Position numbers and translations under genes: made by a program. A stretch of DNA of 59,206 bases, taken from assembly GCA_947565865.1 (NCBI GenBank), contig CANOHT010000018.1, forward strand, positions 1 to 59,206. The letters are read 5' to 3'. The notes under the pieces were generated by a model. That model searched no databases. It was not told the DNA's origin and saw only the letters and a list, made by a program, of their open reading frames with translations. Shown here piece by piece: positions 33,981 to 43,422 of this stretch (positions are counted from its first letter, which is position 1; every line of letters begins with the position of its first letter). The stretch is from an uncultured Clostridia bacterium. GTDB taxonomy: Bacteria > Bacillota > Clostridia > Christensenellales > Aristaeellaceae.

Positions 33981-35306
33981 TTACTGGGCGGCGCGGGGGT
34001 TGCTGCCAGCCAGCTCATGATCGGCAATGTACTGGTTGATGAGCTGCTCACAGTCGGCAAAGGCCGCGTCGATGTCCTGGCCGTCGATGGAGATGGCATC
34101 CAGGGCATTGAGCATGTACTGATGGATCTCGTAGGGATAAGCGGGCTCAGCGATGACGTAAGGCATGATGTCGCTCTGGATGATCTGGATGCGCTCGTCC
34201 TTGGCGGCGTCGGTGTTGGCCACCAGGTAGTCGGCAACGCTCTTGCGGGTGGTGAACTTGGCGAAGTTGGCAGCCACGAAGAAGTCAGCCACGTTCTCCA
34301 CGCCGTCGCCCAGCATGTAGAAGATGAAGTCGGCCGCTTCCTGGGGATGCTTGGCATGAGCGTCCACCGCGAAGCTCCAGCCGCCGGAGGTGGCATGGAA
34401 GGGAGCGCCGTCCACGGTGGGAGCGGCGGCCACGCCGATTTGGTCGACCTTCTCAGGATAGTCGGTGTTGATGGCACTCACGCCCCAGCTGCCGGAGAAG
34501 GAAATGGCGCTGCGGCCTTCCAGCACGGCGTACACACCAACGTTCTGATCCTTCAGGCGGGTCTGAGAGGCAAATTCGCCGGAGCGGATATCGCGGTACA
34601 GGGCGGCAAAGTCCTTCAGGCTCTGGTTGTTGATGTTGGCGGCGGACCAGTCCTCGGTCAGCAGGTGCTGATTGCCGTTGTTGGTGTAGAACCAGCTCCA
34701 CATGTTGTAGACGCTGTCGATGTCCATACCGAAGCGGTCATCGTTGGTCAGCATCTTGGAGTACTCCACCAGCTCTTCCCAGGTGGTGGGAGGGCTTTCG
34801 GGGTCCAGGCCGACCTCAGCGAAAGCGTTCTTGTCGTAATACATCACCACGGCGGGCTCCAGCATCCAGGGATACGCGGCATAAGCGTCGCCCACGGTGA
34901 TGAAGCTCTTGGCGGAATCCATCAGGTCATCCCAAGCGGACTGAGGGATCATGTCCTTCAGGTCCAGGGTGTAGCCCATGCGGTAGTTGTTCGCTACGGA
35001 GGCATAGTCGGCGCAGATGATGTCGGGGGCCTCGTCGGAAGCACGGGCGGCCGCCATGCGCTCGTTCCAGGTGCCGCCGTCCATCAGCTCAAGCAGAACA
35101 TAGAAGGGGCGGTCTTCCTTGGCGTTGAAGTTGTACACCTGGGTCTTCAGCCAGTCCTGGTTCCAGGGCTCCCACATGATGCACCAGAAGTTGACCACCG
35201 TCTCGCCTTCCTTGGGTTCCGGCGCTTCGATGGACTCCGCGACGGCGAAGGAGCAAACGCTCATCAGCATCGCCAGGGCAATGAGAAGAGAAAGCATACG
35301 TTTCAT
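33981..35306 (-). CDS. Extracellular sugar-binding protein (UgpB-like)
   Basis: A 441-residue solute-binding protein of the SBP_bac_1 type. The signal peptide (about 1-23) ends in A-V-A; the cysteine at residue 18 sits in M-S-V-C, which is not a good lipobox. The start at 35306 follows AAGGAGG by 7 bases. It should capture the glycan fragment imported by the two downstream permeases, probably an oligosaccharide made by the secreted DUF4185 protein. Absence of a lipid anchor matches the first binding protein. Confidence 0.92.
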   Translation of the reverse strand: MKRMLSLLIALAMLMSVCSFAVAESIEAPEPKEGETVVNFWCIMWEPWNQDWLKTQVYNFNAKEDRPFYVLLELMDGGTWNERMAAARASDEAPDIICADYASVANNYRMGYTLDLKDMIPQSAWDDLMDSAKSFITVGDAYAAYPWMLEPAVVMYYDKNAFAEVGLDPESPPTTWEELVEYSKMLTNDDRFGMDIDSVYNMWSWFYTNNGNQHLLTEDWSAANINNQSLKDFAALYRDIRSGEFASQTRLKDQNVGVYAVLEGRSAISFSGSWGVSAINTDYPEKVDQIGVAAAPTVDGAPFHATSGGWSFAVDAHAKHPQEAADFIFYMLGDGVENVADFFVAANFAKFTTRKSVADYLVANTDAAKDERIQIIQSDIMPYVIAEPAYPYEIHQYMLNALDAISIDGQDIDAAFADCEQLINQYIADHELAGSNPRAAQ

Positions 35307-35381
35307 GGTTGGGTCCTCCTTTTGATGTGTTTTTTACTGTGAACAGACCGGCGTATGCCTGCCGCACGGCCTGTATCAGAG

Positions 35382-37580
35382 TCAGTTGGGGGTAATCTCC
35401 AGCATGGCGGGCTTGCGGGGGGCCAGCTCAAGCTCCAGGGTCATGGAGCCGTCCAGGACGCCCAGGGCCTTTCGTTCAGGCGTCTGTCCGTGGCCGAAGC
35501 CGGTCAGCAGGGTGACGCTTCCGCCCTTCGGATAGTCCTTGGATTCCAGGCGAAGGGTAATCCTCTGCGGCGTCAGCTCGGTATTGGCAAAGAATACCGC
35601 GTAGCCGGGATGCGCCTTCAGCCCGCTTTCCCAGGCGGAAACCCGCACGGCCGGAAGCTGAATGGTTCCGGCAAAATCCTCGGGCTTTCCGTGATTGAAG
35701 TGCCAGTAGTGCTTGGGCGCATCCGCCGCCCCGATGGCGGGCGGGGCCATCATCCTGCCGTAGGCCAGGTAAGGATTGCCTTCGCCGGTACGCATGGCCG
35801 CGAACTGGCCCAGATAACGCAACCGACCCGGCGCGTATTCATAGCCGCGCTGGTCAAAACGCCAGTAATGCTCCTCCGGCCTGGTCTCCTTGCCCTGGAC
35901 GGCCTCCATGGGGCTGTACTCATAGTTCAGTTCATACAGCCCGCCCCATAGGTAAATTTTCGCGGCGGAATCGTAGAACAGATCGCCCATCTCATCCACA
36001 GCCTTGCCCCAGCCATCCATACGCACCGCGCCGTACTCATGGTAAACGGCGGCGAACAGCGGAATCAGCTCGGCCTCCCCGGCGTCGATTTGCTTTTTGT
36101 AGGGCCACATTTCCAGCGCCGAGGCGGGACGAGCGCCAGCCCGGGCCTGATAGTAATCCAGCTGCGGCAGGAAAACCTCGTTGATCATCTCCGTGCCGAT
36201 GGGGAAGTAGCAGCCGGATTCCCGCGCGCAGGCCTCCTTGGTTTCCTCATATAGCCGCTGATAGCCCCGGGTGATGTGGCGGCCGCCGCCCTTGGGGTGC
36301 TTGTGCCTGTCGGACAGGCACAGGTGGAGCAGGTTGTTGGCCGAGATGTCATAATACATGGCGTCCACGCCGTGATCCCTGGCGATCTGCCGATCCCGCT
36401 CCACATGCAAATTGTGGGTATAGTCCTCGCAGGGGCACAGCATGTTGAAGCCATAGGCGTCGCAGCTGTAGGTCTGGCCCTGGGGCGGGAAGATATGGCG
36501 GCTCTGGGCCAGCCGATCCGCGTCCTTATCCTTGGGATGCACCAGGAAGTCAAACTCGAAGGGAGCAAAATGGTCGCCCACCTCCCGGATGGCCTTCAGG
36601 TTCTCCTGATCGAACGCAGCCGGAAGCCACTCGTCCAGGGTGGCGGGGCACTGGCCCATAAAGTCCTGCTTGGTCCAGTCCGGGCCCAGGATGTGGAACA
36701 CGCTGGTGCCCGCGTCCCGGTGGTAGCGGCGGATGTAATCGGATCGGTCATGGGCGGCGCTGATGCCAAAGGTGGTCAAGCCCGTGTCCCGCAAAAGCCA
36801 TTGGCAGTGCGGCCGCTGATCCAGGGTACCCATGGCGCACCAGGGCTGGTTCACAGCCCAGCGCTTGTAGCGCTCCGCCGCCTCGAACCACCCCTCGCCC
36901 TTCATCAGGCGCAGGGTGAAGGCATAAGGCGCGCAGACCGGCTTGCCGGGGCCCATATCCTCGTTGAGCACCATCATGGCAGCCTCCATGGCGTCGCCGT
37001 TGCGGTACAGGTTCAGCCATTTCCCGTGGCTCTCCCCGTCCTCCGCGCCAAAGTACAGACCGCCCCGGTTCAAACCGTAGTAGGCGAAGAACTGCATGGA
37101 CGCGCCGGAAAAGCACTCGGGATAGGGGGCGTAGCGGATCCCCTCCCCCGGCTTGAAGCACTGGAGCGGATTGCGTACCAGCAAACCCGTGGCAAAGGAA
37201 TGCACCATCTGCATCTCGTCCGCCCAACTGCCCATGCCGCCGATGACAGGGTATTCCACCAGGATGATCTCGCTTTGCACCGCCGCTTCCAGATGGGAGC
37301 GGAAGGCCGCGCCGTCCTCCAGGAGAGAGACCTCCGCGGTCAGGGTACTTCCGTCCTCCAGGTTCCAGGTGAGCCGCGCTTCCGTTTCGCTGAGGCGGCA
37401 GGCGCGGCATTCGGCGGCCTTCACCGGCACCGGCCTTCCGCCGAGCAGCCGCGTCACCCGGAAGGGCGCCTCCGCGGGCCGGGAAACATAAGCGATGCCG
37501 CTGCCCAGGTCGGTCAGGGAAAGAATAACGCCGGTATTGTCGGACAGTTCCAGTGACAGACGCTCATTTTCAAACCTCAT
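35382..37580 (-). CDS. DUF6259-like TIM-barrel glycosidase candidate
   Basis: A 732-residue protein without a signal peptide. An N-terminal beta-sandwich (about 1-240) is followed by a TIM-barrel-like central domain and a C-terminal beta domain. It resembles DUF6259-type proteins, which are related to glycosidase superfamilies such as GH36/GH101-like barrels. Candidate acidic residues sit in MYYDISANN (about residue 405) and GTEMINEVF (about 465). The start at 37580 follows GAGGAGG by 9 bases. Function is not established, but its place between the LRR lipoprotein and the binding protein indicates a glycan-processing role. Confidence 0.6.
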   Translation of the reverse strand: MRFENERLSLELSDNTGVILSLTDLGSGIAYVSRPAEAPFRVTRLLGGRPVPVKAAECRACRLSETEARLTWNLEDGSTLTAEVSLLEDGAAFRSHLEAAVQSEIILVEYPVIGGMGSWADEMQMVHSFATGLLVRNPLQCFKPGEGIRYAPYPECFSGASMQFFAYYGLNRGGLYFGAEDGESHGKWLNLYRNGDAMEAAMMVLNEDMGPGKPVCAPYAFTLRLMKGEGWFEAAERYKRWAVNQPWCAMGTLDQRPHCQWLLRDTGLTTFGISAAHDRSDYIRRYHRDAGTSVFHILGPDWTKQDFMGQCPATLDEWLPAAFDQENLKAIREVGDHFAPFEFDFLVHPKDKDADRLAQSRHIFPPQGQTYSCDAYGFNMLCPCEDYTHNLHVERDRQIARDHGVDAMYYDISANNLLHLCLSDRHKHPKGGGRHITRGYQRLYEETKEACARESGCYFPIGTEMINEVFLPQLDYYQARAGARPASALEMWPYKKQIDAGEAELIPLFAAVYHEYGAVRMDGWGKAVDEMGDLFYDSAAKIYLWGGLYELNYEYSPMEAVQGKETRPEEHYWRFDQRGYEYAPGRLRYLGQFAAMRTGEGNPYLAYGRMMAPPAIGAADAPKHYWHFNHGKPEDFAGTIQLPAVRVSAWESGLKAHPGYAVFFANTELTPQRITLRLESKDYPKGGSVTLLTGFGHGQTPERKALGVLDGSMTLELELAPRKPAMLEITPN

Positions 37581-37614
37581 GCCGCTGTGCCTCCTCTTTC
37601 GTCAGCAGTTCGCC

Positions 37615-39504
37615 TCAGCGCTTGTAAGGCAGCGCCCAGGTTTTCACAAATTCGTCGCCCAGGGTATTGGCCTGCACCTTGTAGACGCCTGTGGTTCCCT
37701 CAAAAGCACCCTTGCCGATTTTGCTCAGCGCGCCGCTGATCTCCTGGTTCCCCAAGGAGGAGCAGCCCGCGAAGGCGCGCTCGCCAATATTGTTCATGCT
37801 GTAAGTGAGCTTGAAGTCGCTCAGCGCCGCGTCGTTTTCAAAGGCGTGAGCGCCGATGGTGGTAAAGTTATCGGTAAAGCGTACCGATTTGAGCTTCGGG
37901 CAGTCGGCAAAGGCGTATTCGCCCACGCGCAGCACATCCTGCGCCTTGCTGCAGTCCACAGTTTCCAGGTTGCTCGCGCCCCGGAACGCGCCGTCAGCAA
38001 TCAGAATCGGGCCGAAGGGCACCGTATAGCTGGTGTTGGCGCTGCCCTGGGGATACCAGATCAGGTATTTGCGGCTGTTGTCGTACAAAACGCCCTGATC
38101 CACACCGAAGGTAGCGTTGCCGCTGGCCACCTGGAAGGCTTCGATGCCGGAGCAGCCGGTAAAGCAGCCGTCTCCGATGGCGGACACGCCGGCGGGCACG
38201 GTAAACGACCTGAGACCAACGCAGCCCGCGAAGGCTTCCTTGCCAATCTGGGTCAGGCTGGCGGGAAGGCTGATGTCCGCCAGCGCCGCGCAGTCCTGGA
38301 AAGCGCCGTCGCACAGAGCCGTAACGCCTTCGGGCACGGTAACCTTGGTCACATCGCTGTTCAGGAAGGAGACGGCCTTGACCGTTTCGGGCAAAACCAC
38401 CTCCGTGGCGCCGCGCACGGCGACCACAACGCCGTTGCCCACCACCACGATGTCCCCTTCCAGGCTGTCCAGGTAGCCGGTGCCGTCCAGGGCGTGGGCG
38501 CCGATGACGGAAAGGCTTTCAGGCAGGTACAGCTCCGTAAGGCTGGCACAGCCCTGGAAGGCGCTGCGCTCCAGGGTCGTCAGGCTGTCGGTCAGCCTGA
38601 ACTCCTTAAGACTTTCGCAGCCCTGGAAGGCCCCCTCGCCCACGCCCAGCAGTTCGGCGGCGTATGCAACGCTTTCCAGGCTCGTGCAGCCCCGGAAGGT
38701 GGCCGCGGATACGCGCTGAATGCCCGTCCCGGCGATAACGGCCTTTTTCATTGCCGTACAGCCGTCAAATGCCTCGGCGTCCAATACGCCTACACCGGCG
38801 GGAACGCTGATTTCCTCCAGAGACGCGCACTGACGGAACGCGCCCGCGGCGATGGAGGTCAGACTGTCGGGCAGGGCAACGCTCTTCAGGCTGACGCAGC
38901 CGGAAAACGCGCGCTCATAAATCTGGGACAGCTTGGCGGAAAGGGTAACGCTTTCCAGGTTCGCACTATTTTCAAAGGCGCCGGCCAGAATCTTGGTCAC
39001 CTTGTCGCCCATGGTCACGGTTTTCAGCTGGGCGTTATAAAACGCCTTGGCGCCGATGGTGGTGATGCTGTCCGGCAGGGTGAAGCTATCGCCCGTCTTG
39101 CCCTGAGGATAGCAATAAATGGTCTTCATTTTCTTGTGATAAAGCACATCGTCCTGTACCAGGAAACCCACGCTGTCCTCGGCCACGGCGATCTTGGCCA
39201 GCTTGGGCAGCGCCGAAAAGGACGGATCGCCGATCTTGGTGACGCTGGCCGGAATGGTGATGGATGTGACGAAGGGCGCAGAGGCAAAGGCGTCCTCACC
39301 GATTTCCTTCAGCGGCTTGCCACCCAGCGTTTCCGGCAGCACCACTTCCTCGGCTTCGCCCTGATAGCGAACCAGACGCGCCCATTCGCCGGTGGTATCC
39401 AGCACATAGGCAAACTCCTGCGGGCCCTCGGGCTCCGAGCCGCAGGCCGTCATCAGCAGCACCGCCGCGAGCATCAGCACGATGAGGGATAATCTTTTCT
39501 TCAT
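37615..39504 (-). CDS. BspA-type leucine-rich-repeat surface lipoprotein
   Basis: A 629-residue lipoprotein: signal peptide with a lipobox (L-M-T-A-C at residues 17-21), then about 20 LRR_5 (BspA-like) repeats of the form ...AFxGCxSLxxVxLPxSLxxIGxxAF. These repeats mediate surface adhesion or glycan/protein contact in gut bacteria. The start at 39504 follows AAGGAGG by 7 bases. It heads the second glycan operon, which suggests a role in substrate contact. It is the only canonical lipoprotein seen in the window. Confidence 0.92.
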   Translation of the reverse strand: MKKRLSLIVLMLAAVLLMTACGSEPEGPQEFAYVLDTTGEWARLVRYQGEAEEVVLPETLGGKPLKEIGEDAFASAPFVTSITIPASVTKIGDPSFSALPKLAKIAVAEDSVGFLVQDDVLYHKKMKTIYCYPQGKTGDSFTLPDSITTIGAKAFYNAQLKTVTMGDKVTKILAGAFENSANLESVTLSAKLSQIYERAFSGCVSLKSVALPDSLTSIAAGAFRQCASLEEISVPAGVGVLDAEAFDGCTAMKKAVIAGTGIQRVSAATFRGCTSLESVAYAAELLGVGEGAFQGCESLKEFRLTDSLTTLERSAFQGCASLTELYLPESLSVIGAHALDGTGYLDSLEGDIVVVGNGVVVAVRGATEVVLPETVKAVSFLNSDVTKVTVPEGVTALCDGAFQDCAALADISLPASLTQIGKEAFAGCVGLRSFTVPAGVSAIGDGCFTGCSGIEAFQVASGNATFGVDQGVLYDNSRKYLIWYPQGSANTSYTVPFGPILIADGAFRGASNLETVDCSKAQDVLRVGEYAFADCPKLKSVRFTDNFTTIGAHAFENDAALSDFKLTYSMNNIGERAFAGCSSLGNQEISGALSKIGKGAFEGTTGVYKVQANTLGDEFVKTWALPYKR

Positions 39505-39997
39505 GGGACAACCTCCTTCTGTGTGATGGGGCAACCAAAGTCAGCTTCCCCGCCAAGCATGGATAATACGGTCAAGTAACTTCCTAAAGCTATTATTACT
39601 TTAGCAGAATACATATTTTTTGTCATCACCCAAGATCATCTACAATTTAACCATTATTCCACTATTCGCGCTATTTTTAATGCATTTATCGCGAAATAAC
39701 CATTTATATCCAATTCAGAGTGCGCATACGTCATATGCCCACCGTGGCAGAACGCTTTTTGTTCATGCCTTTTCAGCTGCGCAAAGCCTTTGCCTCCAAG
39801 AATTTACTGTGATATATTGTTAGTTTGTGTCCTGATTTTTTATGAGAATATTCAGTTCCATTGTTTTTGATGCAGATAATCAATCCGTATGGCAGGAAAA
39901 GCAGCTTTCATTTTCTGGATAAATCAGCTATCTCGCGTTTCTTCATTGATTCAGTGGCGCCGCCATGGTATAATATCTGTTGAATGGAGTTGTTTAT
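39505..39997. other. AT-rich intergenic regulatory region between divergent operons
   Basis: This roughly 490-base gap is much more AT-rich than the surrounding genes. It holds no convincing gene. It contains an imperfect dyad (CTAAAG-N9-CTTTAG at 39584-39604) near the LRR operon, and a promoter for the AraC gene at 39946-39974. It is the natural place for the AraC-type regulator to bind. Confidence 0.7.
39946..39974 (+). promoter_or_regulatory. Sigma-A promoter of the AraC-type regulator
   Basis: TTGATT (39946-39951), a 17-base spacer and TATAAT (39969-39974). Transcription would begin close to 39981, so translation must start at 39998. Confidence 0.8.
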
Positions 39998-40888
39998 ATG
40001 GAATTATTGTTATGTCCCTATATCCGTCGAGCTTGGTACAGCCTCCTGGAGCCTGGAGCCGTCATCCACAACAGGGTCATTTTTGACTACGAGCTGATGT
40101 ACCTGAAAAAGGGCCAGGCCAGCATCGTGATTGGCGATCAGCTGTACCATGCCACCCCGGGCGACCTGTTTCTCTTTCGTCCCAAGCAGCCCCATGCCAT
40201 CTATGTCTCTCCCAATGAGGAGATGATCCAGCCTCACATTCATTTTGACTTGCAGTATTACGATAACCGCGCCATTGTTCCCGTTTCCTATGACGGCCTG
40301 TCGGACATGACCGCCGAGCAGCTTTCCTACTTTCGGGAGGACATTCTGGATCAGTTCTTCTCACCCTTTCCTTCCTATTTAAGGCCCCATAACGGCCTGT
40401 ACATCGAGCAGCTTCTCTTCGACATCATTCACGCCACGGACAATCCCCGTCCCTTTAACGATGTTTACTTGCAGCACGCCTTCCTCAAGCTATGGGAGCA
40501 GGTGCTGATGGAGGCCTCCTACACCAGCCGCGACTACGCCAAAAAGGAAAGCGCCGCCGTGCTCATCAAGCAGCTGATTGAGCGCAACGACTCCCGCGCC
40601 CTCACCCTGGACGAAATTACCCAGGCCCTGCACTTCAGCAAAAGCTACATCGCCCGCGTTTTTCAGGAAAGCTACGGCATATCGCCGCTGAAATATCACA
40701 CGACCCTTCGGGTGCAGAAGGCCAAGCGGATGATTCAGTTTACCAACATGTCCCTGTCGCAAATTGCCGTCTCCGTCGGCTTTGAGTCCCTGCAGAACTT
40801 CAGCCGCGTATTTAAAAAGCTGGATGGCTGCCCGCCCTCCAACTACCGCAAGGTTTCCCCGGCCGACCTGGCGGAGGAGGGGGACTGA
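39998..40888 (+). CDS. AraC family regulator with cupin sensor domain
   Basis: A 296-residue regulator with an N-terminal cupin (about 20-110; HPY/HATPGDLFLFRP-like) for sugar sensing and a C-terminal AraC double helix-turn-helix (last ~100 residues; FSKSYIARVFQESYG...QIAVSVGFESLQNFSRVFKK). The ATG at 39998 is preferred: it follows the promoter and has GGAG 8 bases upstream. It diverges from the second glycan operon and probably activates it in response to a released sugar. Confidence 0.93.
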   Translation: MELLLCPYIRRAWYSLLEPGAVIHNRVIFDYELMYLKKGQASIVIGDQLYHATPGDLFLFRPKQPHAIYVSPNEEMIQPHIHFDLQYYDNRAIVPVSYDGLSDMTAEQLSYFREDILDQFFSPFPSYLRPHNGLYIEQLLFDIIHATDNPRPFNDVYLQHAFLKLWEQVLMEASYTSRDYAKKESAAVLIKQLIERNDSRALTLDEITQALHFSKSYIARVFQESYGISPLKYHTTLRVQKAKRMIQFTNMSLSQIAVSVGFESLQNFSRVFKKLDGCPPSNYRKVSPADLAEEGD

Positions 40889-40925
40889 CGGGATGCGGGG
40901 CCGTCCGCCGCGGCTCCTCCTGCGC

Positions 40926-40954
40926 TTGACAAAATTCCCGCAATGGGCTATGAT
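40926..40954 (+). promoter_or_regulatory. Sigma-A promoter of the YitT-like gene
   Basis: TTGACA (40926-40931), 17-base spacer and TATGAT (40949-40954), about 60 bases before the YitT-like start. Confidence 0.85.
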
Positions 40955-41013
40955 GTCGCCATTGTCGGTCGGCCCCCCGGCCCAACGCTTTCAAAAGAAA
41001 GGATTTGATCCCC

Positions 41014-41625
41014 TTGGTATCCCGCTCCCGCGGTTCCGCCTGTGTCCTGGCCTTGGCAGGCAGTGCCATTCAGGCCTTCGGACTGGCGAATATTCACGCC
41101 TTTGCCGATGTCACCGAGGGCGGCGTGCTGGGCATGACGCTGCTGTTGGAGCACTGGCTTCACTGGTCTCCCGCGCTGTCCAGCCTTTTGCTGAACGGGC
41201 TGTGCTACTGGCTGGGCTGGCGCACCCTGGGCAAGGATTTTCTGCTGTATTCCCTGCTGGCCGGAGGCGGCTTCAGCCTGTTCTACGCCCTGTTCGAGCC
41301 CTTCGCGCCATTGCTGCCCTGGCTGATGGCGACGCCGCTGCGTGCGGCCGTCTTCGGGGCGCTCTTCGTGGGCGCAGGCGCCGGACTGGCCGTGCGGGCC
41401 GGCGGTGCTCCCGGCGGCGACGACGCGCTGGCCATGGCTCTTGCCCGCAGAACCGGCTGGCCGATTCAATGGGCATATCTGCTGACCGATCTGGCTGTGC
41501 TGGCGCTGTCCCTGAGCTACATCCCTGCCCAGCGGATGATCTACTCCCTGCTGACGGTGGTGCTCTCCGGTCAAATCATCGGCTTGGTGGAGCGCTTTGG
41601 CGGCAAACGGTCTTCCGGCCCATAA
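41014..41625 (+). CDS. YitT family membrane protein
   Basis: A roughly 203-residue YitT-type protein with five to six hydrophobic segments (for example ALAGSAIQAFGLANIH, then GGVLGMTLLLEHW). It lacks the C-terminal DUF2179 domain found in longer family members. The start is uncertain: TTG at 41014 is chosen because AAAGGA lies 10 bases upstream; TTG at 41005 is too close to that site. Its own promoter and terminator make it monocistronic. Family function is poorly known. Confidence 0.85.
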   Translation: MVSRSRGSACVLALAGSAIQAFGLANIHAFADVTEGGVLGMTLLLEHWLHWSPALSSLLLNGLCYWLGWRTLGKDFLLYSLLAGGGFSLFYALFEPFAPLLPWLMATPLRAAVFGALFVGAGAGLAVRAGGAPGGDDALAMALARRTGWPIQWAYLLTDLAVLALSLSYIPAQRMIYSLLTVVLSGQIIGLVERFGGKRSSGP

Positions 41626-41668
41626 AAGAGGCGTCCCGCTATCTCTGCGATAACGAGACGCCTCTTTT
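41624..41668. terminator. Bidirectional terminator between YitT-like gene and DUF1836 gene
   Basis: A 12-bp perfect stem (41624-41635 with 41657-41668) is flanked by A4 and T5 runs, so it can end both converging genes. Confidence 0.88.
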
Positions 41669-41682
41669 TCGTCCTGTACAGG

Positions 41683-42231
41683 CTATTGCACCTCGGCCTC
41701 CGGAGCGGGCAGCGCCTCCTCCGCGGGCAGCACCGCCGTCTCCTCCTGGGGAATCATGGCGTCGAACCGGCTGGTCAGGTAAATAATATGCGCCACAGCA
41801 ATAATGACGCTGCGAAGCATGTCCTTCTCCATGGAGGTCGTAACGCCAACCTCGTCCGCCGCGTTCTTCAGGCCGAAGGTGTAGCTCAGCATATTCTCCA
41901 GCTCCGTGCAGAAGTAATCATAGGCTACCTCGCTGGTGTAGGTCACGCGCTGACGGCCAAAAAGCCGGACAATATTCTCCATGGAGACCACGCTTTTGAT
42001 GATGGCGATGACAAACAGGTACGCTATCTGATCAGCGCTGTACTGCTTGCGAACAGGGTTCTCGATATATCCCTTCTTTACATAATTGCTCACCATGGAC
42101 GAGGTGATTTCCATGCACCCCAGCGGCTCCAGAAAGCCGTTGATGTACTTCACCGTCTGATCCAAATACAATCCAACGTTGGGAATTTCCCGATAGCGGG
42201 GCATACGGAAGGCCTCAATCCGCACCGACAT
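41683..42231 (-). CDS. DUF1836 domain protein
   Basis: A 182-residue cytoplasmic protein of the DUF1836 family, common in Firmicutes, with a helical middle part (MVSNYVKKGYIENPVRKQYSADQIAYL) resembling MerR-like DNA-binding helices, suggesting a regulatory role. The C-terminal tail is Pro/Glu/Ala-rich. The start at 42231 has a GAGG-rich site upstream. It has a strong own promoter divergent from DegV. Function unproven. Confidence 0.88.
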   Translation of the reverse strand: MSVRIEAFRMPRYREIPNVGLYLDQTVKYINGFLEPLGCMEITSSMVSNYVKKGYIENPVRKQYSADQIAYLFVIAIIKSVVSMENIVRLFGRQRVTYTSEVAYDYFCTELENMLSYTFGLKNAADEVGVTTSMEKDMLRSVIIAVAHIIYLTSRFDAMIPQEETAVLPAEEALPAPEAEVQ

Positions 42232-42253
42232 AACCTCATCTCCTCCATGCAGC

Positions 42254-42282
42254 ATTATACATCCGTCCGTTAGCAGCGTCAA
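42254..42282 (-). promoter_or_regulatory. Sigma-A promoter of the DUF1836 gene
   Basis: On the minus strand: TTGACG (42282-42277), 17-base spacer, TATAAT (42259-42254). Confidence 0.88.
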
Positions 42283-42300
42283 CAAGATTTTCGAATTCTC

Positions 42301-42329
42301 TTGACAGGTTTTTCAAAAACTGATATAGT
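42301..42329 (+). promoter_or_regulatory. Sigma-A promoter of the DegV gene
   Basis: TTGACA (42301-42306), 17-base spacer, TATAGT (42324-42329). It lies back to back with the DUF1836 promoter. Confidence 0.85.
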
Positions 42330-42387
42330 GGTCTTGTAAAACTAAACGAGTTCGGTTCTCTCCGGAGAACCCAGGAGGATCAAGGCC

Positions 42388-43221
42388 ATGACGCATCGAA
42401 TTGTCGCGGATTCCGCCGCGGATTTACTGACTCTTTCGCTGACGCCCTTTTCCAGTGTTCCGCTGAAAATCACCGCCGGTGAACACACCTATGTGGATGA
42501 TGAGACGCTGGATGTGAGCGGCATGGTGGACGCGCTGCGCGCCTTCAAGGGGCGCTCCCGCACCGCCTGTCCTTCGCCGGACGAATGGCTGGCAGCCTTC
42601 GGAGACGCGGAAAACGTTTTCTGCGTTTCCATTACCAGCACCCTGTCCGGCAGCCACAACGCAGCCTGCGTTGCCGCCAGAGAATACCAAGACAAGTTTC
42701 CCGGCCGACGGGTACTGGTCATTGACAGCCTTTCCGCCGGACCGGGGATGTTGCTGCTGGTGGAAAAGCTGGAAGAGCTGATCCAGCAGGGACTGGACTT
42801 CGACGCCATTGCCCAGGCGATGGCGGACTATCAGAAGACAACCCACCTTGTCTTCGTGCTTGAAAGCCTGCGCAACTTTGTCAGCAACGGCCGGGTCAGC
42901 CCCGCCGTCGGCGCGTTGGCCGGCCTGCTGGGCATCCGCATCGTGGGCATCGCCAGTGCCGCCGGAGACCTGAAGCCCATCGCCAAGTGCCGCAGCGCCA
43001 AAAAGGCCCTCGCGGAGATCGTTGAAAACCTGCGGGAACGTGGTTTTTCCGGCGGCAAAGTGCGCATCAGCCACTGCCGCAATGAGAACGCCGCCCAGGC
43101 CCTAAAGGAGGCAATCCTGACGGCATGGCCCCGGGCGGAGGTCATCATCAGACGCACCAGAGCGCTGTGCAGCTATTACGCCGAGGAAGGCGGCGTCCTG
43201 GTGGGCTTTGAATCCGCATGA
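42388..43221 (+). CDS. DegV family fatty-acid-binding protein
   Basis: A 277-residue DegV protein, full length. These proteins bind fatty acids (FakB role) for the FakA kinase in Firmicutes. Family features are the DSAADL start, the SITSTLSGSHNAA segment near 82 and the GLLGIRIVGI region near 170. GGAGG precedes the ATG by about 10 bases. It is transcribed alone; a terminator follows. Confidence 0.95.
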   Translation: MTHRIVADSAADLLTLSLTPFSSVPLKITAGEHTYVDDETLDVSGMVDALRAFKGRSRTACPSPDEWLAAFGDAENVFCVSITSTLSGSHNAACVAAREYQDKFPGRRVLVIDSLSAGPGMLLLVEKLEELIQQGLDFDAIAQAMADYQKTTHLVFVLESLRNFVSNGRVSPAVGALAGLLGIRIVGIASAAGDLKPIAKCRSAKKALAEIVENLRERGFSGGKVRISHCRNENAAQALKEAILTAWPRAEVIIRRTRALCSYYAEEGGVLVGFESA

Positions 43222-43240
43222 AATCCCTGCCCCTGAACAT

Positions 43241-43287
43241 GAGGGCTCTCTCCAGGCGTCCCCATGCCTGCGGTGAGGGCCTTTTTT
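43241..43287 (+). terminator. Terminator of the DegV gene
   Basis: An imperfect GC-rich inverted repeat (arms around 43241-43257 and 43265-43281, including AGGC with GCCT) is followed by six T at 43282-43287. Confidence 0.7.
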
Positions 43288-43354
43288 GTTTGCCCGCGCG
43301 CTGTTAACAGCTGTATCACTTTCGACCTTTTTCACCATTTTCTTACATTTTCTC

Positions 43355-43383
43355 TTGCGTGACTTCTGATTTTATTGTACAAT
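43355..43383 (+). promoter_or_regulatory. Promoter of the C39-like peptidase gene
   Basis: TTGCGT (43355-43360), 17-base spacer, TACAAT (43378-43383). Confidence 0.7.
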
Positions 43384-43422
43384 CATTGGACAGCACCGAG
43401 AAGAATGAAAGGGGGCGGTTCA

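Noticed and set aside
42301..42387. Leader upstream of DegV as a possible riboswitch
   Set aside because: The stretch is only about 50 bases after transcription start and shows no strong conserved structure.
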